DNA of 64,000 nucleotides, taken from assembly GCF_004551525.1 (NCBI RefSeq), contig NZ_SATR01000008.1:62001-126000 (forward strand), read 5' to 3'. This document shows, piece after piece, positions 1 to 7,168 of this stretch; positions within the stretch are counted from its first letter, which is position 1, and each line of letters starts with the position of its first letter. A model generated the notes under the pieces. It had not been told where the DNA came from and ran no database searches. It was given only the letters and a program-made list of their open reading frames with translations. Made by a program: the position numbers and the translations under genes. The stretch comes from Vibrio ouci. GTDB taxonomy: Bacteria; Pseudomonadota; Gammaproteobacteria; Enterobacterales; Vibrionaceae.

Positions 1-516
1 AACCCATTGCTGCTGGGTAATAACGGGCCAGTTTAAGTCATAGCCGAGCACGAACATCATCTCTTCAAAGAAAAACCGTTGCACTCGACCATTCCCCTCG
101 CGGAATGGGTGAATCAAATTCATTTCACAAAACAGTGACGCGACCTGATTAATCAGCTCATCGCGATTTTGGATTGGCTTCAATTTGGGGATTAGCTGGA
201 ACAGTTTCTCCGCTTCCACTTCGATTCTGGGCACGGTACAGAAACGAGTGTTACCTTTGGAGATATCAACCTCTCGAATGTCGCCTGCCCATTCAAAAAG
301 GTCTTGGAAAAGGTAGAAATGAAGGTATTTAAAATGAGAAAGGGTAAAGTCTTCGATCTTAGTAGCGTGACTTTGATAAGTACGATAACGCTCCGCCGTA
401 AAAGCGATTTCCGCCTCTATCAGCTCCTCACCATCACGTAGGTTTAATAAGTTAATTAAAACATCCGTGCCTGCGTAACAGTATTTATCATGAAAGACAC
501 CATACTTATCGTGCAT
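1..516 (-). CDS. fic: Fic-family AMP-transferase (C-terminus beyond window)
   Basis: Partial gene running leftwards off the window; 172 codons are visible from an ATG at 516. The Fic signature HPFREGNGRVQR lies at about residues 136-147 and matches HPFxxGNGRxxR, with the catalytic His at 136. Fic enzymes usually transfer AMP from ATP to a target protein hydroxyl in the cytoplasm. The flap region before the motif (CTVPRIEVEAE) is typical. The gene starts inside the 3' end of the small upstream gene (11-bp overlap), as in the E. coli yhfG-fic pair, so it is probably the toxin-like half of a class I Fic module. The target is unknown and the missing C-terminus prevents a length check. Confidence 0.9.
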   Translation of the reverse strand, partial: MHDKYGVFHDKYCYAGTDVLINLLNLRDGEELIEAEIAFTAERYRTYQSHATKIEDFTLSHFKYLHFYLFQDLFEWAGDIREVDISKGNTRFCTVPRIEVEAEKLFQLIPKLKPIQNRDELINQVASLFCEMNLIHPFREGNGRVQRFFFEEMMFVLGYDLNWPVITQQQWV

Positions 517-661
517 ATTTCCTTTTCAGTTCTTCAATAGAATGACGTTTGTCTTCTTTGAGTGACATCCCCTCGTACTTAAGGCTCACTTTAAAGTTAT
601 CCGCTTTAGGGACGAACGTTTTTTTTGTTCGAGTCACCGATTCAGAAGATGAGTTGGACAT
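506..661 (-). CDS. yhfG: YhfG-type small partner (antitoxin) of Fic
   Basis: A 51-residue protein starting MSNSSSESVTRTKKTF and ending EELKRKYAR. It starts at ATG 661, with AGAGG a few bases upstream, and its stop overlaps the Fic start by 11 bp, indicating translational coupling. Its C-terminal half (KYEGMSL, then IEELKRKYAR) resembles E. coli YhfG (RRLEGVEMPL, then EELRSHYER), the class I antitoxin that places an inhibitory Glu against the Fic ATP site. Here the pattern S-L-K-Y-E-G supplies the S/T-x-x-x-E-G/N inhibitory motif. The assignment rests on motif, size and gene order; function is inferred from family knowledge. Confidence 0.75.
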   Translation of the reverse strand: MSNSSSESVTRTKKTFVPKADNFKVSLKYEGMSLKEDKRHSIEELKRKYAR

Positions 662-755
662 GCTTACCTCTGCTTATTAATCTGTCTCAAGTGTAACCCA
701 CAATATGAGCCGCTTCTACTTTACGCACAGAGCAGCTCATACCTCAGCGAGGGAG

Positions 756-1487
756 TTATCGCCCGCCCGCTAACTCGATAAAACTACCAGTCACATAAGA
801 AGCCTGATCCGAAAGCAACCACGCGATGGATTGTGCGACTTCTTCAGCGGTCCCGCCACGTTTCAAAGGTAGGCTTGAGGCAAGGCGATCAACACGATCT
901 GGCTCTCCGCCATCGGCATGCATCTCTGTATAGATACACCCCGGTCTTACACCGTTTACGCGAATGCCTTGCTCTGCAACTTCTAATGATAAACCTTTGG
1001 TTAAGGAATCCATTGCGCCTTTTGAGGCCGCATAATCGATATATTCAAATGGAGCGCCTAGACGCGACGCTGCCGAAGAGACGTTAACAATAGCCCTCAT
1101 AGTACCCGATTGACGAAGAAACGCCTTACAGCACAGAAAGCAGCTCGTCACATTTGCATTCATGACGGTTTGAAAACGTTCTAGCTCAATATCGCACAAC
1201 TTTGATTGAGTGAAGAGTATGCCAGCGTTATTAACTAAGTGCGTCACCGTGCCATATTTCGCCTGCACAGCCTCGAACATAGCGGCTACCTGCGCTTCAT
1301 TTGATACGTCAGCTTGAACAGCAAAAGCTTCACCACCTGCGGTGACAATCTCATCCACCACTTGCGCGGCACGTTGATGCTGACTGAGGTAGTTCACACA
1401 TACGCTATAACCTTGCGAAGCTAATAATTTGGCTGTTTCAGCGCCGATGCCGCGGCTAGCCCCTGTCACAATGACCACTTTGTTCAT
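756..1487 (-). CDS. Short-chain dehydrogenase/reductase, YgfF-like
   Basis: A 243-residue Rossmann-fold oxidoreductase. TGASRGIG at residues 8-15 is the NAD(P)-binding glycine motif, NNAG follows near residue 87, and the catalytic YAASK is near residue 152. The C-terminus ending GSFIELAGGR is typical of classical SDRs of the FabG/YgfF type. The substrate cannot be told from sequence. The gene lies 35 bp downstream of a LysR-type regulator on the same strand, so the two are probably cotranscribed. A parS2 site sits across the junction. Confidence 0.88.
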   Translation of the reverse strand: MNKVVIVTGASRGIGAETAKLLASQGYSVCVNYLSQHQRAAQVVDEIVTAGGEAFAVQADVSNEAQVAAMFEAVQAKYGTVTHLVNNAGILFTQSKLCDIELERFQTVMNANVTSCFLCCKAFLRQSGTMRAIVNVSSAASRLGAPFEYIDYAASKGAMDSLTKGLSLEVAEQGIRVNGVRPGCIYTEMHADGGEPDRVDRLASSLPLKRGGTAEEVAQSIAWLLSDQASYVTGSFIELAGGR

Positions 1488-1520
1488 TCAATGATTCCTT
1501 TCTGTTGTTAATCTCGTGCG

Positions 1521-1535
1521 CTTTACACTGTAAAG
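1521..1535. other. parS2 centromere site 1
   Basis: ctttacactgtaaag is a perfect match to the 15-bp chromosome 2 centromere consensus NTTTACANTGTAAAN bound by ParB2. It overlaps the last codons of the LysR gene: on the minus strand the palindrome encodes Phe-Thr-Val-stop. Confidence 0.9.
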
Positions 1536-2419
1536 CGGGTTGGCTCTTTAATTTTGTCGGTACTAGCAATGATACGTTCAACCAATATACTTAAAGCCTT
1601 AGGTTGATACTGTCTCTGCTTATAAACGATGTGTGCCTCGCGAACACTACGTTGATATTGCGGTAAGACACGTACCATATTCATTCCATCATGAACGTGA
1701 CGAAACGGCAACGAAGCGACACCCAATCCTTTCTCTACGACGCCACATACTGCAAAAATATCATTTACCACCAGCTTAGGCTTCACCTTAATCACATCAA
1801 TCAAGGCTTCATCCTGATAGATAGCAAGTTCTGTCGTATGATCGACACTTACCCAATCGAGCTCCACAAGTTGCTCAAGACTTGTAACTTCCCCAACCTT
1901 AGAAAGATAATCGGGGCTGGCAAAAAAGCCGTGCCTTGCTTTAAACAATGGCCGTGCGATCATTTCAGACAAATCGAATGTGATCAACAGATCCCGATCC
2001 GTTTGAGGAATAACCTGTTGCTGGCTCAAAATAAGATCCAACGTGACTTTGGGGTAATCGATAAGAAACTGCTCAACGACCTCTCCGATAAAGGCACGGT
2101 AAAAGTTATGAGGAATAGCGAGTTTGATCTTCCCTGATACCTCTTGCGTTTCAGTCACCATCTGGCCAAAGCCTATCTCTATCGACTCCATGCCACTACG
2201 TAGCGCCTCAAACGCTTCAGATCCATTTTGAGTTGCGACCAGCTCCCTACCTTTTTTCTCTAACAATCGCGTGTTTAAGCGCTGCTCTAAAGCAGATAAG
2301 CGGCGAGACATAGTAGAAACGGGAAGGTGTAACTTCTTTGATGCGGCAAGCAATGAGCCCTCTTCCACCACACAGCAAAACAGATAGAGATCATCAATGT
2401 TTCCAAATATGGAACTCAT
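1523..2419 (-). CDS. LysR-family transcriptional regulator
   Basis: About 298 residues from ATG 2419. A GTG nine codons upstream is also in frame, but AGGA sits nine bases before the ATG, which is therefore preferred. The N-terminal winged helix-turn-helix is clear (FCCVVEEGSLLAASKKLHLP, then STMSRRLSALEQRL) and an effector-binding domain follows. It is most like the regulators that control neighbouring oxidoreductases. It is divergent from the DUF2798 gene 82 bp away and lies upstream of the SDR gene, so both are plausible targets. The 3' end is formed by a parS2 palindrome. Confidence 0.9.
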   Translation of the reverse strand: MSSIFGNIDDLYLFCCVVEEGSLLAASKKLHLPVSTMSRRLSALEQRLNTRLLEKKGRELVATQNGSEAFEALRSGMESIEIGFGQMVTETQEVSGKIKLAIPHNFYRAFIGEVVEQFLIDYPKVTLDLILSQQQVIPQTDRDLLITFDLSEMIARPLFKARHGFFASPDYLSKVGEVTSLEQLVELDWVSVDHTTELAIYQDEALIDVIKVKPKLVVNDIFAVCGVVEKGLGVASLPFRHVHDGMNMVRVLPQYQRSVREAHIVYKQRQYQPKALSILVERIIASTDKIKEPTRFTV

Positions 2420-2501
2420 GGTTCTAATCCTGGATGTTTTTTTCACTATTGGTTAGTTATATCCTTATTTACAACAAAACAACAGCCGAGGAGGACACAT
2501 T

Positions 2502-2738
2502 ATGAGCCGCAAACACTTTTGGATTTCCGCTTTCCTTTCATCATTTACCATGGCAGTGATTATGTCTGGTCTAATTTCTGGCTATAAACTTGGTTTCAGC
2601 AGTGATTGGCCAGCGATATGGCTAGATAGTTTTCTACTCGCATGGCCAGCAGCGATTGTCTTGAATCTAACGGTATTGCCACAGATTCGTAAGCTCTCTA
2701 ACTGGCTTGCCGGACCTAACTCTGTTTCTCAGGCATAA
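2502..2738 (+). CDS. DUF2798 small membrane protein
   Basis: A 78-residue protein with two predicted transmembrane helices (about residues 7-28 and 40-60) and the family pattern ISAFLSSFTMAVIMSGLI ... WLDSFLLAWPAA. GAGGAGGA precedes the ATG, a strong ribosome-binding site. DUF2798 proteins have no established function. It is divergent from the LysR gene, a common arrangement when the regulator controls the membrane protein, and it is followed at once by a hairpin terminator. Confidence 0.85.
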   Translation: MSRKHFWISAFLSSFTMAVIMSGLISGYKLGFSSDWPAIWLDSFLLAWPAAIVLNLTVLPQIRKLSNWLAGPNSVSQA

Positions 2739-2739
2739 A

Positions 2740-2765
2740 AAAACCGAGCACTAAGGCTCGGTTTT
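2740..2765. terminator. Bidirectional rho-independent terminator
   Basis: Arms aaaaccgagc (2740-2749) and gctcggtttt (2756-2765) form a perfect 10-bp stem with a 6-base loop. The A and T tracts on either side allow it to serve the converging DUF2798 (+) and yebC-like (-) genes. Confidence 0.85.
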
Positions 2766-2783
2766 CTAATTTTCAGCTATCAA

Positions 2784-3500
2784 TTATAGCTCAGCGTTGT
2801 GATAAACCTGCTGTACGTCATCACAATCATCTAGCATGTCCAAGAACTTCTGGAACTTCTCAGCGTCTTCGCCTGCTACTGGAGTGTGAGTTTGAGGTAC
2901 GAAAGTAATCTCTTCAACATCCATAGTTAGGTCTGGGTATGCTGTGTTCAGTGCAGTCTTAGTCTTGAAGAACTCAGTGTGAGGAGCGAATACAGTGATC
3001 ACGCCATCTTCAAGTTCAACGTCAGTCACATCAACGTCGTCCATCATCAGCGTTTCTAGAATTGCTTCATCGTCTTCGCCTTTGAACTGGAATACCGCTT
3101 GGTGATCGAACATGTGAGAAACTGCACCTTCAACACCAATCTTCGCGCCACATTTAACAAAACATTGGCGAACATCTTGGAAAGTACGGTTGCCGTTGTC
3201 TGTTAGACAGTCAACGATCACGCTTGTACCACCAGGGCCGAAACCTTCGTAGCGCGCTGGAGCGTAGTCTTCACCGCCGCCACCATTTGCTTTATCGATC
3301 GCTTTGTCGATAACGTGTGCAGGAACTTGGTCCTTTTTCGCTTTAGTGATCAGGTGCTTAAGCGACAAGTTCATGTCTGGATCACCGCCACCGTTCTTAG
3401 CACACATGTAAATTTCTTTACCGTATTTGGAATAAACTTTAATTTTTGCGCCTGCAGTTTTCGCCATTGAGGCTTTGCGCACTTCAAAACTTCTTCCCAT
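2784..3500 (-). CDS. yeeN: YebC/PmpR-family protein, YeeN type
   Basis: A 238-residue protein of the YebC/TACO1 family, matching the YeeN branch in length and in motifs such as [25 protein letters not shown] and the C-terminal DDVQQVYHN. Recent family knowledge links YebC proteins to relief of ribosome stalling on proline-rich stretches; older annotation calls them transcriptional regulators. The start MGRSFEVRK parallels E. coli YeeN (MGRKW). It is monocistronic, with its own upstream gap and the shared terminator at 2740-2765. Confidence 0.92.
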   Translation of the reverse strand: MGRSFEVRKASMAKTAGAKIKVYSKYGKEIYMCAKNGGGDPDMNLSLKHLITKAKKDQVPAHVIDKAIDKANGGGGEDYAPARYEGFGPGGTSVIVDCLTDNGNRTFQDVRQCFVKCGAKIGVEGAVSHMFDHQAVFQFKGEDDEAILETLMMDDVDVTDVELEDGVITVFAPHTEFFKTKTALNTAYPDLTMDVEEITFVPQTHTPVAGEDAEKFQKFLDMLDDCDDVQQVYHNAEL

Positions 3501-3594
3501 CGGGATGTTCTCTCTAATTCAATTTGTTGCGAAGGATTTTAGCAAAACGTGTGAGCTTTTCAATTTCTCACCTTTGCAGAGAAAAGAGACGTAT

Positions 3595-3804
3595 TTAAGC
3601 TACGCCCATTACTCGCTTATATTTGTCTACAGACTCTAAAAACAAGGCTTTTTCTGCGTCATCTACAATTTTAGCGGCTTGCTGATCAATCTCGTCAGGC
3701 ACAGCCTTGGCTTCGCGTAATTTCCAAACTAAAAACGAAGCTTGTTTATCAAGTTCAATCTTGTTTTTCTCACTCGCTGGAAGCATAGATAGGTTGATCG
3801 ACAT
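3595..3804 (-). CDS. DUF3283-like small protein
   Basis: About 69 residues from ATG 3804 (MSINLSMLPASEKNKIELDK). A TTG four codons upstream is in frame but unlikely. The protein is charged and helical with no membrane segment and ends VDKYKRVMGVA. I recall this as a Vibrio-specific DUF3283 family, but the assignment is from memory of the pattern. No function is known. It lies about 95 bp downstream of the yeeN start on the same strand and is probably transcribed separately. Confidence 0.65.
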   Translation of the reverse strand: MSINLSMLPASEKNKIELDKQASFLVWKLREAKAVPDEIDQQAAKIVDDAEKALFLESVDKYKRVMGVA

Positions 3805-3968
3805 ACAAAAGCTCAAATCTGTAAAAATATGGTTTGGGAATATACCACACCAAAAAGCAAAGTAGAGAGAGAAACCGCGGTTGTGGGACGGAATAGATCA
3901 AAAAAATACCAAAAATAAAGGGGGGCATTCCTGTGCCACCCTTAGGTAATCGCTATCGTAAGGCTAGA

Positions 3969-4166
3969 CTAGTGCAATAAGCCCAGCTCTTTTGCTTCTT
4001 CGATGCTTAAACCGCTTTCACGAATCTCTCTTAATGCTTCAATACGACGACGAGCTTCAGCAGATTTAACACCCTTTGTTGGCGCTTGTGATTCAACTTC
4101 CTCCGTGAAGTCCCACTTGCCAGCAATCTTACTCATTTCATCATGGTCAATAGAATTAATGGACAT
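3969..4166 (-). CDS. Small conserved hypothetical protein
   Basis: A 65-residue charged protein. The start at ATG 4166 is set by GGAGGT four bases upstream; an upstream in-frame ATG at 4187 lacks this signal. The sequence runs MSINSIDHDEMSKIAGKWDF, then an AEARRRIEALREIRESGLSIEEAKELG tail that should be a long amphipathic helix. I do not recognise the family. The strong ribosome-binding site and good composition support a real gene. No partner is evident nearby. Confidence 0.6.
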   Translation of the reverse strand: MSINSIDHDEMSKIAGKWDFTEEVESQAPTKGVKSAEARRRIEALREIRESGLSIEEAKELGLLH

Positions 4167-4209
4167 AAATACCTCCGAACAAACCATGCTAGGGACGACT
4201 AATCTGTAG

Positions 4210-4485
4210 CAAAACTCTTCGCCCCTTGTTAAGAATTTTAGTCCGAGAATGTGATTGTACTAATAGTTCCGAAACTCTTACTGTTTTTTGTATAAATAAC
4301 TTTTGCGCAGCACTATGGAGCGAAGTACATTTAAAGGATTACCCGCTAACAAATGAAGTCGATCCGGCTCTCATTTTTCCACTAAGATTCCATCCTCTCC
4401 CCACAGTGAATTTCTTGGTTACAGCAAGATTTTTCGAGTGAGTTCACCCTTTTCAACCTAACTTCTTTCCACTCATAAAATAAGC
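4210..4485. other. Gene-poor stretch upstream of the ABC ATPase operon
   Basis: I see no convincing gene here. A 71-codon open frame at 4226-4441 (+) lacks a good ribosome-binding site and a recognisable product. The only clear signal is the Fur-like box just downstream. A permease or binding-protein gene would be expected at this place in a complete peptide-transport operon and is absent. Confidence 0.5.
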
Positions 4486-4504
4486 ATTAATGATAATCAT
4501 TCTC
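4486..4504. promoter_or_regulatory. Fur box
   Basis: The 13-bp core aatgataatcatt matches the centre of the Fur consensus GATAATGATAATCATTATC exactly, and about 16 of 19 positions agree overall. It ends 22 bp before the start codon of the first ABC ATPase gene, a normal place for an iron-dependent operator. Confidence 0.7.
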
Positions 4505-4526
4505 TTTTATGTTTTAGGTAAGAGTT

Positions 4527-5375
4527 ATGAGTGAATTTTCAAAGCAACATGCTTTTCATCCGGACCCTATCATTCAAATACGGGATTTGTGCGTCGATTA
4601 CATTACAGACAAAGGTGACTTTCGCGCCGTAAATTCGGTGAGCTTCGATATCGGTAAAGGTGAAATTTTTGGCCTGGCCGGTGAATCCGGCTGCGGTAAA
4701 AGTACCATCGCCTTTGCAATTAACCGTCTGCATAAGCCGCCAGCGTTTATCTCTGGCGGACAAATCCATTTTGAAGGACAAGATCTACTGCGTCTGTCGG
4801 ATAAAGCCATTACCGCTATCCGCTGGAGTGAAATTGCAATGGTGTTCCAAAGTGCCATGAACTCGCTCAATCCCGTGCTTCCCATTCAAGAGCAGTTTGC
4901 CGACGTGCTTCGCCATCACCGAGGAATGACCGAGCAACAAGCGAAAGATCGCGCTGAAAAGCTCCTCGACCTCGTTAATATCCCTCGTGAACGTTTAACC
5001 GAGTACCCACACCAATTTAGTGGCGGTATGCGCCAGCGTTTGGTCATCGCCATCGCGCTGTCATTGAATCCTAAGCTCATTATCATGGATGAGCCTACTA
5101 CGGCACTTGATGTGGTCGTTCAACGTGAAATCCTGCAACAAATCTACCAACTGCGTGAAGAATTTGGCTTCTCCGTACTGTTCATTACCCACGACTTAGC
5201 GTTGATGAGCCAGCTGTGTGACCGCATTGCTATTATGCGAAATGGCGAGATTGTCGAGGTGAATCAGTCGAAAAACATTCGTAATAACCCGCAACACGCC
5301 TACACGCAAAAGCTTTGGGCCTCTTTCCCTAATATCCATGAAGCTAAACATCAAACCCAAGGAGCCACGGCATGA
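4527..5375 (+). CDS. ABC transporter ATPase, dipeptide/oligopeptide type (DppD/OppD-like)
   Basis: A 282-residue nucleotide-binding subunit. Walker A is GESGCGKST (about residues 53-61), the signature is FSGGMRQR, Walker B is LIIMDEPTTALD, and the H-loop is FITHD. The C-terminal extension (NPQHAYTQKLWASFP) is typical of the peptide/nickel importer family. It would pair with the next gene to power an importer in the inner membrane. No permease or substrate-binding protein gene is adjacent. The preceding Fur box suggests iron-responsive expression. Confidence 0.9.
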   Translation: MSEFSKQHAFHPDPIIQIRDLCVDYITDKGDFRAVNSVSFDIGKGEIFGLAGESGCGKSTIAFAINRLHKPPAFISGGQIHFEGQDLLRLSDKAITAIRWSEIAMVFQSAMNSLNPVLPIQEQFADVLRHHRGMTEQQAKDRAEKLLDLVNIPRERLTEYPHQFSGGMRQRLVIAIALSLNPKLIIMDEPTTALDVVVQREILQQIYQLREEFGFSVLFITHDLALMSQLCDRIAIMRNGEIVEVNQSKNIRNNPQHAYTQKLWASFPNIHEAKHQTQGATA

Positions 5376-6304
5376 GCGAGCCCATCATTCAACTCAACAA
5401 CGTAGTCAAAGAGTTCACCATTGGCGGTGGTTTCTCTTCAATCGATACTTTCAAAGCTCTACAAGGGATCACGCTCAACCTGCACAAGGGCCGTACATTG
5501 GCGCTGGTGGGTGAATCTGGCTGTGGCAAAAGCACTTGCGCTCGATTGATCACTAAAGTTCACCCAGTGACTTCAGGCGAGATCCTATTCAATGGACGTA
5601 ATATTAATCAGATCACCAGCCGCAAAGATCTTCAAGAGTATCGCAGTAAAGTTCAGATGGTATTCCAAGACCCGTTTGGTTCGCTCAATCCGACTCACAC
5701 CATCGCTCATCATCTCACTCGTCCGCTTAAAATCCACAATCAAGTCGCCAGTAACGCCGATATTCCGGCCAAGTTGAAAGAATTGATTGAGCTGGTGGAA
5801 CTTGCGCCCGATACGCTTGAGAAGTTCCCCCACCAACTGAGTGGCGGCCAAAGACAGCGTGTAAACCTAGCCCGAGCCTTAGCCGTTGGAGCAGAAGTCA
5901 TCTTAGCCGATGAGCCAACCTCAATGCTGGATGTCTCGATTCGCTTAGGTGTGCTTAACCTGATGCAGCGAATGAAAAAAGAGCTAGGGATTGGCTTTTT
6001 GTACATCACCCATGATTTAGCGACCGCCCACTACATCGCAGAGGAAACGGCGGTGATGTACAAAGGACAGATTGTCGAATGGGGTGACACCCAAGCGATC
6101 TTAACCGATCCGCAACATCCTTATACTAAGCTTCTGATCTCGGCGGTACCCGATCCTGATCTGCCATTTGGTAACTTAGTCAAAAGTGAACCAAACTATT
6201 CAATAGATGCCGATCAGATTCGCGAGCAGAGTGCGATTGTACAAGAAGGATTTGATCAGTTTGGTCCAAACCACTTTGTAAAACATTGGGTTAAAGCAGC
6301 ATGA
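5372..6304 (+). CDS. ABC transporter ATPase, dipeptide/oligopeptide type (DppF/OppF-like)
   Basis: A 310-residue second ATPase that overlaps its partner by four bases (ATGA), so the two are translationally coupled. Walker A GESGCGKST is near residues 49-57, the signature is LSGGQRQR, Walker B is VILADEPTSMLD, and YITHD is the switch His. The N-terminal IGGGFSSIDTFKALQGI is the usual DppF-type start. The pair of D/F-type ATPases normally serves one SBP-plus-two-permease system; here those parts must be encoded elsewhere or are lost. Confidence 0.9.
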   Translation: MSEPIIQLNNVVKEFTIGGGFSSIDTFKALQGITLNLHKGRTLALVGESGCGKSTCARLITKVHPVTSGEILFNGRNINQITSRKDLQEYRSKVQMVFQDPFGSLNPTHTIAHHLTRPLKIHNQVASNADIPAKLKELIELVELAPDTLEKFPHQLSGGQRQRVNLARALAVGAEVILADEPTSMLDVSIRLGVLNLMQRMKKELGIGFLYITHDLATAHYIAEETAVMYKGQIVEWGDTQAILTDPQHPYTKLLISAVPDPDLPFGNLVKSEPNYSIDADQIREQSAIVQEGFDQFGPNHFVKHWVKAA

Positions 6305-6789
6305 GTGAACTGGGTACGTGGGTAGATCAAATAAGTCAGTGGTACGAAACTCGAAAGCATGATCAAGGCAATCAACTGGAATCATTGATCCTGTCGGTGC
6401 CTGACAGTGTGTGGGGGCCGGTGATCACTGATATTCAAAGTAAGGCCATCGCCTGCTGGCTAGATGGTTGCCTGCGTATCTTTCATCACGCGCAATATAG
6501 TGATCCAGAAAAAGCGTTCCAATATCTGCAGTTAGCCTACAGCAAGCTTCAGCAGGTTGTATCAAAGCCTGCAAGTGAATTAGAGCTAAAAGATTGGTGT
6601 ATGAAACGCTTACAGCATCTTGCGGTATTGAGCTTAGAGTTTTGTAATCAACAAACGCGCTCAGATTGGCAGCAAGAGTCCCATCAGCTGATTGAAAGCC
6701 ATGTCCAGTTTATGGCGAGTCACGCATGGAATGAACCTCAAGCACGTGATCTTAGGAACTATGATCAAGGGAATTCATCGCTCCATTAG
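6301..6789 (+). CDS. Hypothetical protein, third gene of the ABC ATPase operon
   Basis: A 162-residue soluble, mainly helical protein (MSELGTWVDQISQWYETRK...). Its ATG overlaps the TGA of the preceding ATPase gene by four bases, so it is coupled to the transporter genes. I do not recognise the family; no signal peptide or membrane segment is visible. Its coding sequence contains two RctB-site-like elements (6352-6368 and 6755-6770), so part of its codon choice may be constrained by a replication role. Confidence 0.6.
   Translation: MSELGTWVDQISQWYETRKHDQGNQLESLILSVPDSVWGPVITDIQSKAIACWLDGCLRIFHHAQYSDPEKAFQYLQLAYSKLQQVVSKPASELELKDWCMKRLQHLAVLSLEFCNQQTRSDWQQESHQLIESHVQFMASHAWNEPQARDLRNYDQGNSSLH
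6352..6368 (+). other. RctB 12-mer-like site inside a coding region
   Basis: cgaaagcatgatcaagg repeats the format of the oriCII iterons (gcgaaagcatgatcaa at 9385-9400) and carries the central Dam site GATC. It lies about 0.8 kb downstream of the rctB stop codon. Confidence 0.55.
6755..6770 (+). other. RctB-site-like element
   Basis: ggaactatgatcaagg differs by one base from the minus-strand reading of the element at 9925-9940 in the origin's control region (ggaacgatgatcaagg). Confidence 0.5.
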
Positions 6790-6808
6790 CCCAAATCTGC
6801 GTAATACT

Positions 6809-6848
6809 CGGATCAATGATCAAGGTGTTTACCTTGATCATTGATCCG
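6809..6848. repeat. Perfect 40-bp inverted repeat with paired RctB-like sites
   Basis: Two 18-base arms (6809-6826 and 6831-6848) are exact reverse complements around the 4-base centre gttt. Each arm holds ATGATCA. The left arm with its flanks (6807-6828) copies the context of iteron 5 in the origin (9451-9472) with two differences. No T-run follows, so it is unlikely to be just a terminator. Confidence 0.7.
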
Positions 6849-6887
6849 AACACTAGCGCTAGTTACTGAATTTTAGGCAAAAAAAAA

Positions 6888-6906
6888 GCGAGTTCAGAGA
6901 ACTCGC
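6888..6906 (-). terminator. Rho-independent terminator, leftward
   Basis: gcgagttc (6888-6895) pairs with gaactcgc (6899-6906) around a 3-base loop. The adenine tract at its left is a T-tract on the minus strand, so it stops leftward transcription. It is the second leftward terminator after rctB. Confidence 0.75.
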
Positions 6907-7117
6907 AAAATATTCAGAATGAATGTAACAATATGAGCCAATCTATCGGGGATAATCCTATCCCCCATTCATCAGAAAGGACAAAAGGTTGTCTATTCGG
7001 GATAAATATTATCCAACTCCCCTACCTGCAATGTCAGTGAACTGTCAGGGGAATGTAGTAGCTTTGTCTTGTTGTCCCTAGAGTGTAACAGGGTATTTAA
7101 CAAGGTAACCAAACACA
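6907..7117 (-). ncRNA. Possible small RNA between two leftward terminators
   Basis: No open frame of useful size is present. The minus strand contains small hairpins (GGATAA-TAT-TTATCC near 7004-7018, and a GGGGAT...ATCCCC hairpin near 6949-6966) and ends at the strong terminator at 6888-6906, although rctB already has its own terminator at 7118-7147. A separate leftward transcript is the simplest explanation, but no promoter could be assigned. Tentative. Confidence 0.25.
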
Positions 7118-7147
7118 AAAAAGCCAACATTTTCACGCTGGCTTTTT
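7118..7147 (-). terminator. rctB terminator
   Basis: aaaaagcca (7118-7126) and tggcttttt (7139-7147) form a stem with a 12-base loop; the minus strand ends in a T-run. It starts 22 bp after the rctB stop codon. Confidence 0.75.
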
Positions 7148-7168
7148 CCATCTCAATGATTTTTATCG

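Noticed and set aside
4226..4441. 71-codon rightward open frame before the ABC operon
   Set aside because: No good ribosome-binding site, unusual composition and no family; likely chance.
6888..6906. Hairpin considered as terminator of the rightward operon at 4527-6789
   Set aside because: On the plus strand no T-run follows; the T-run is on the minus strand.
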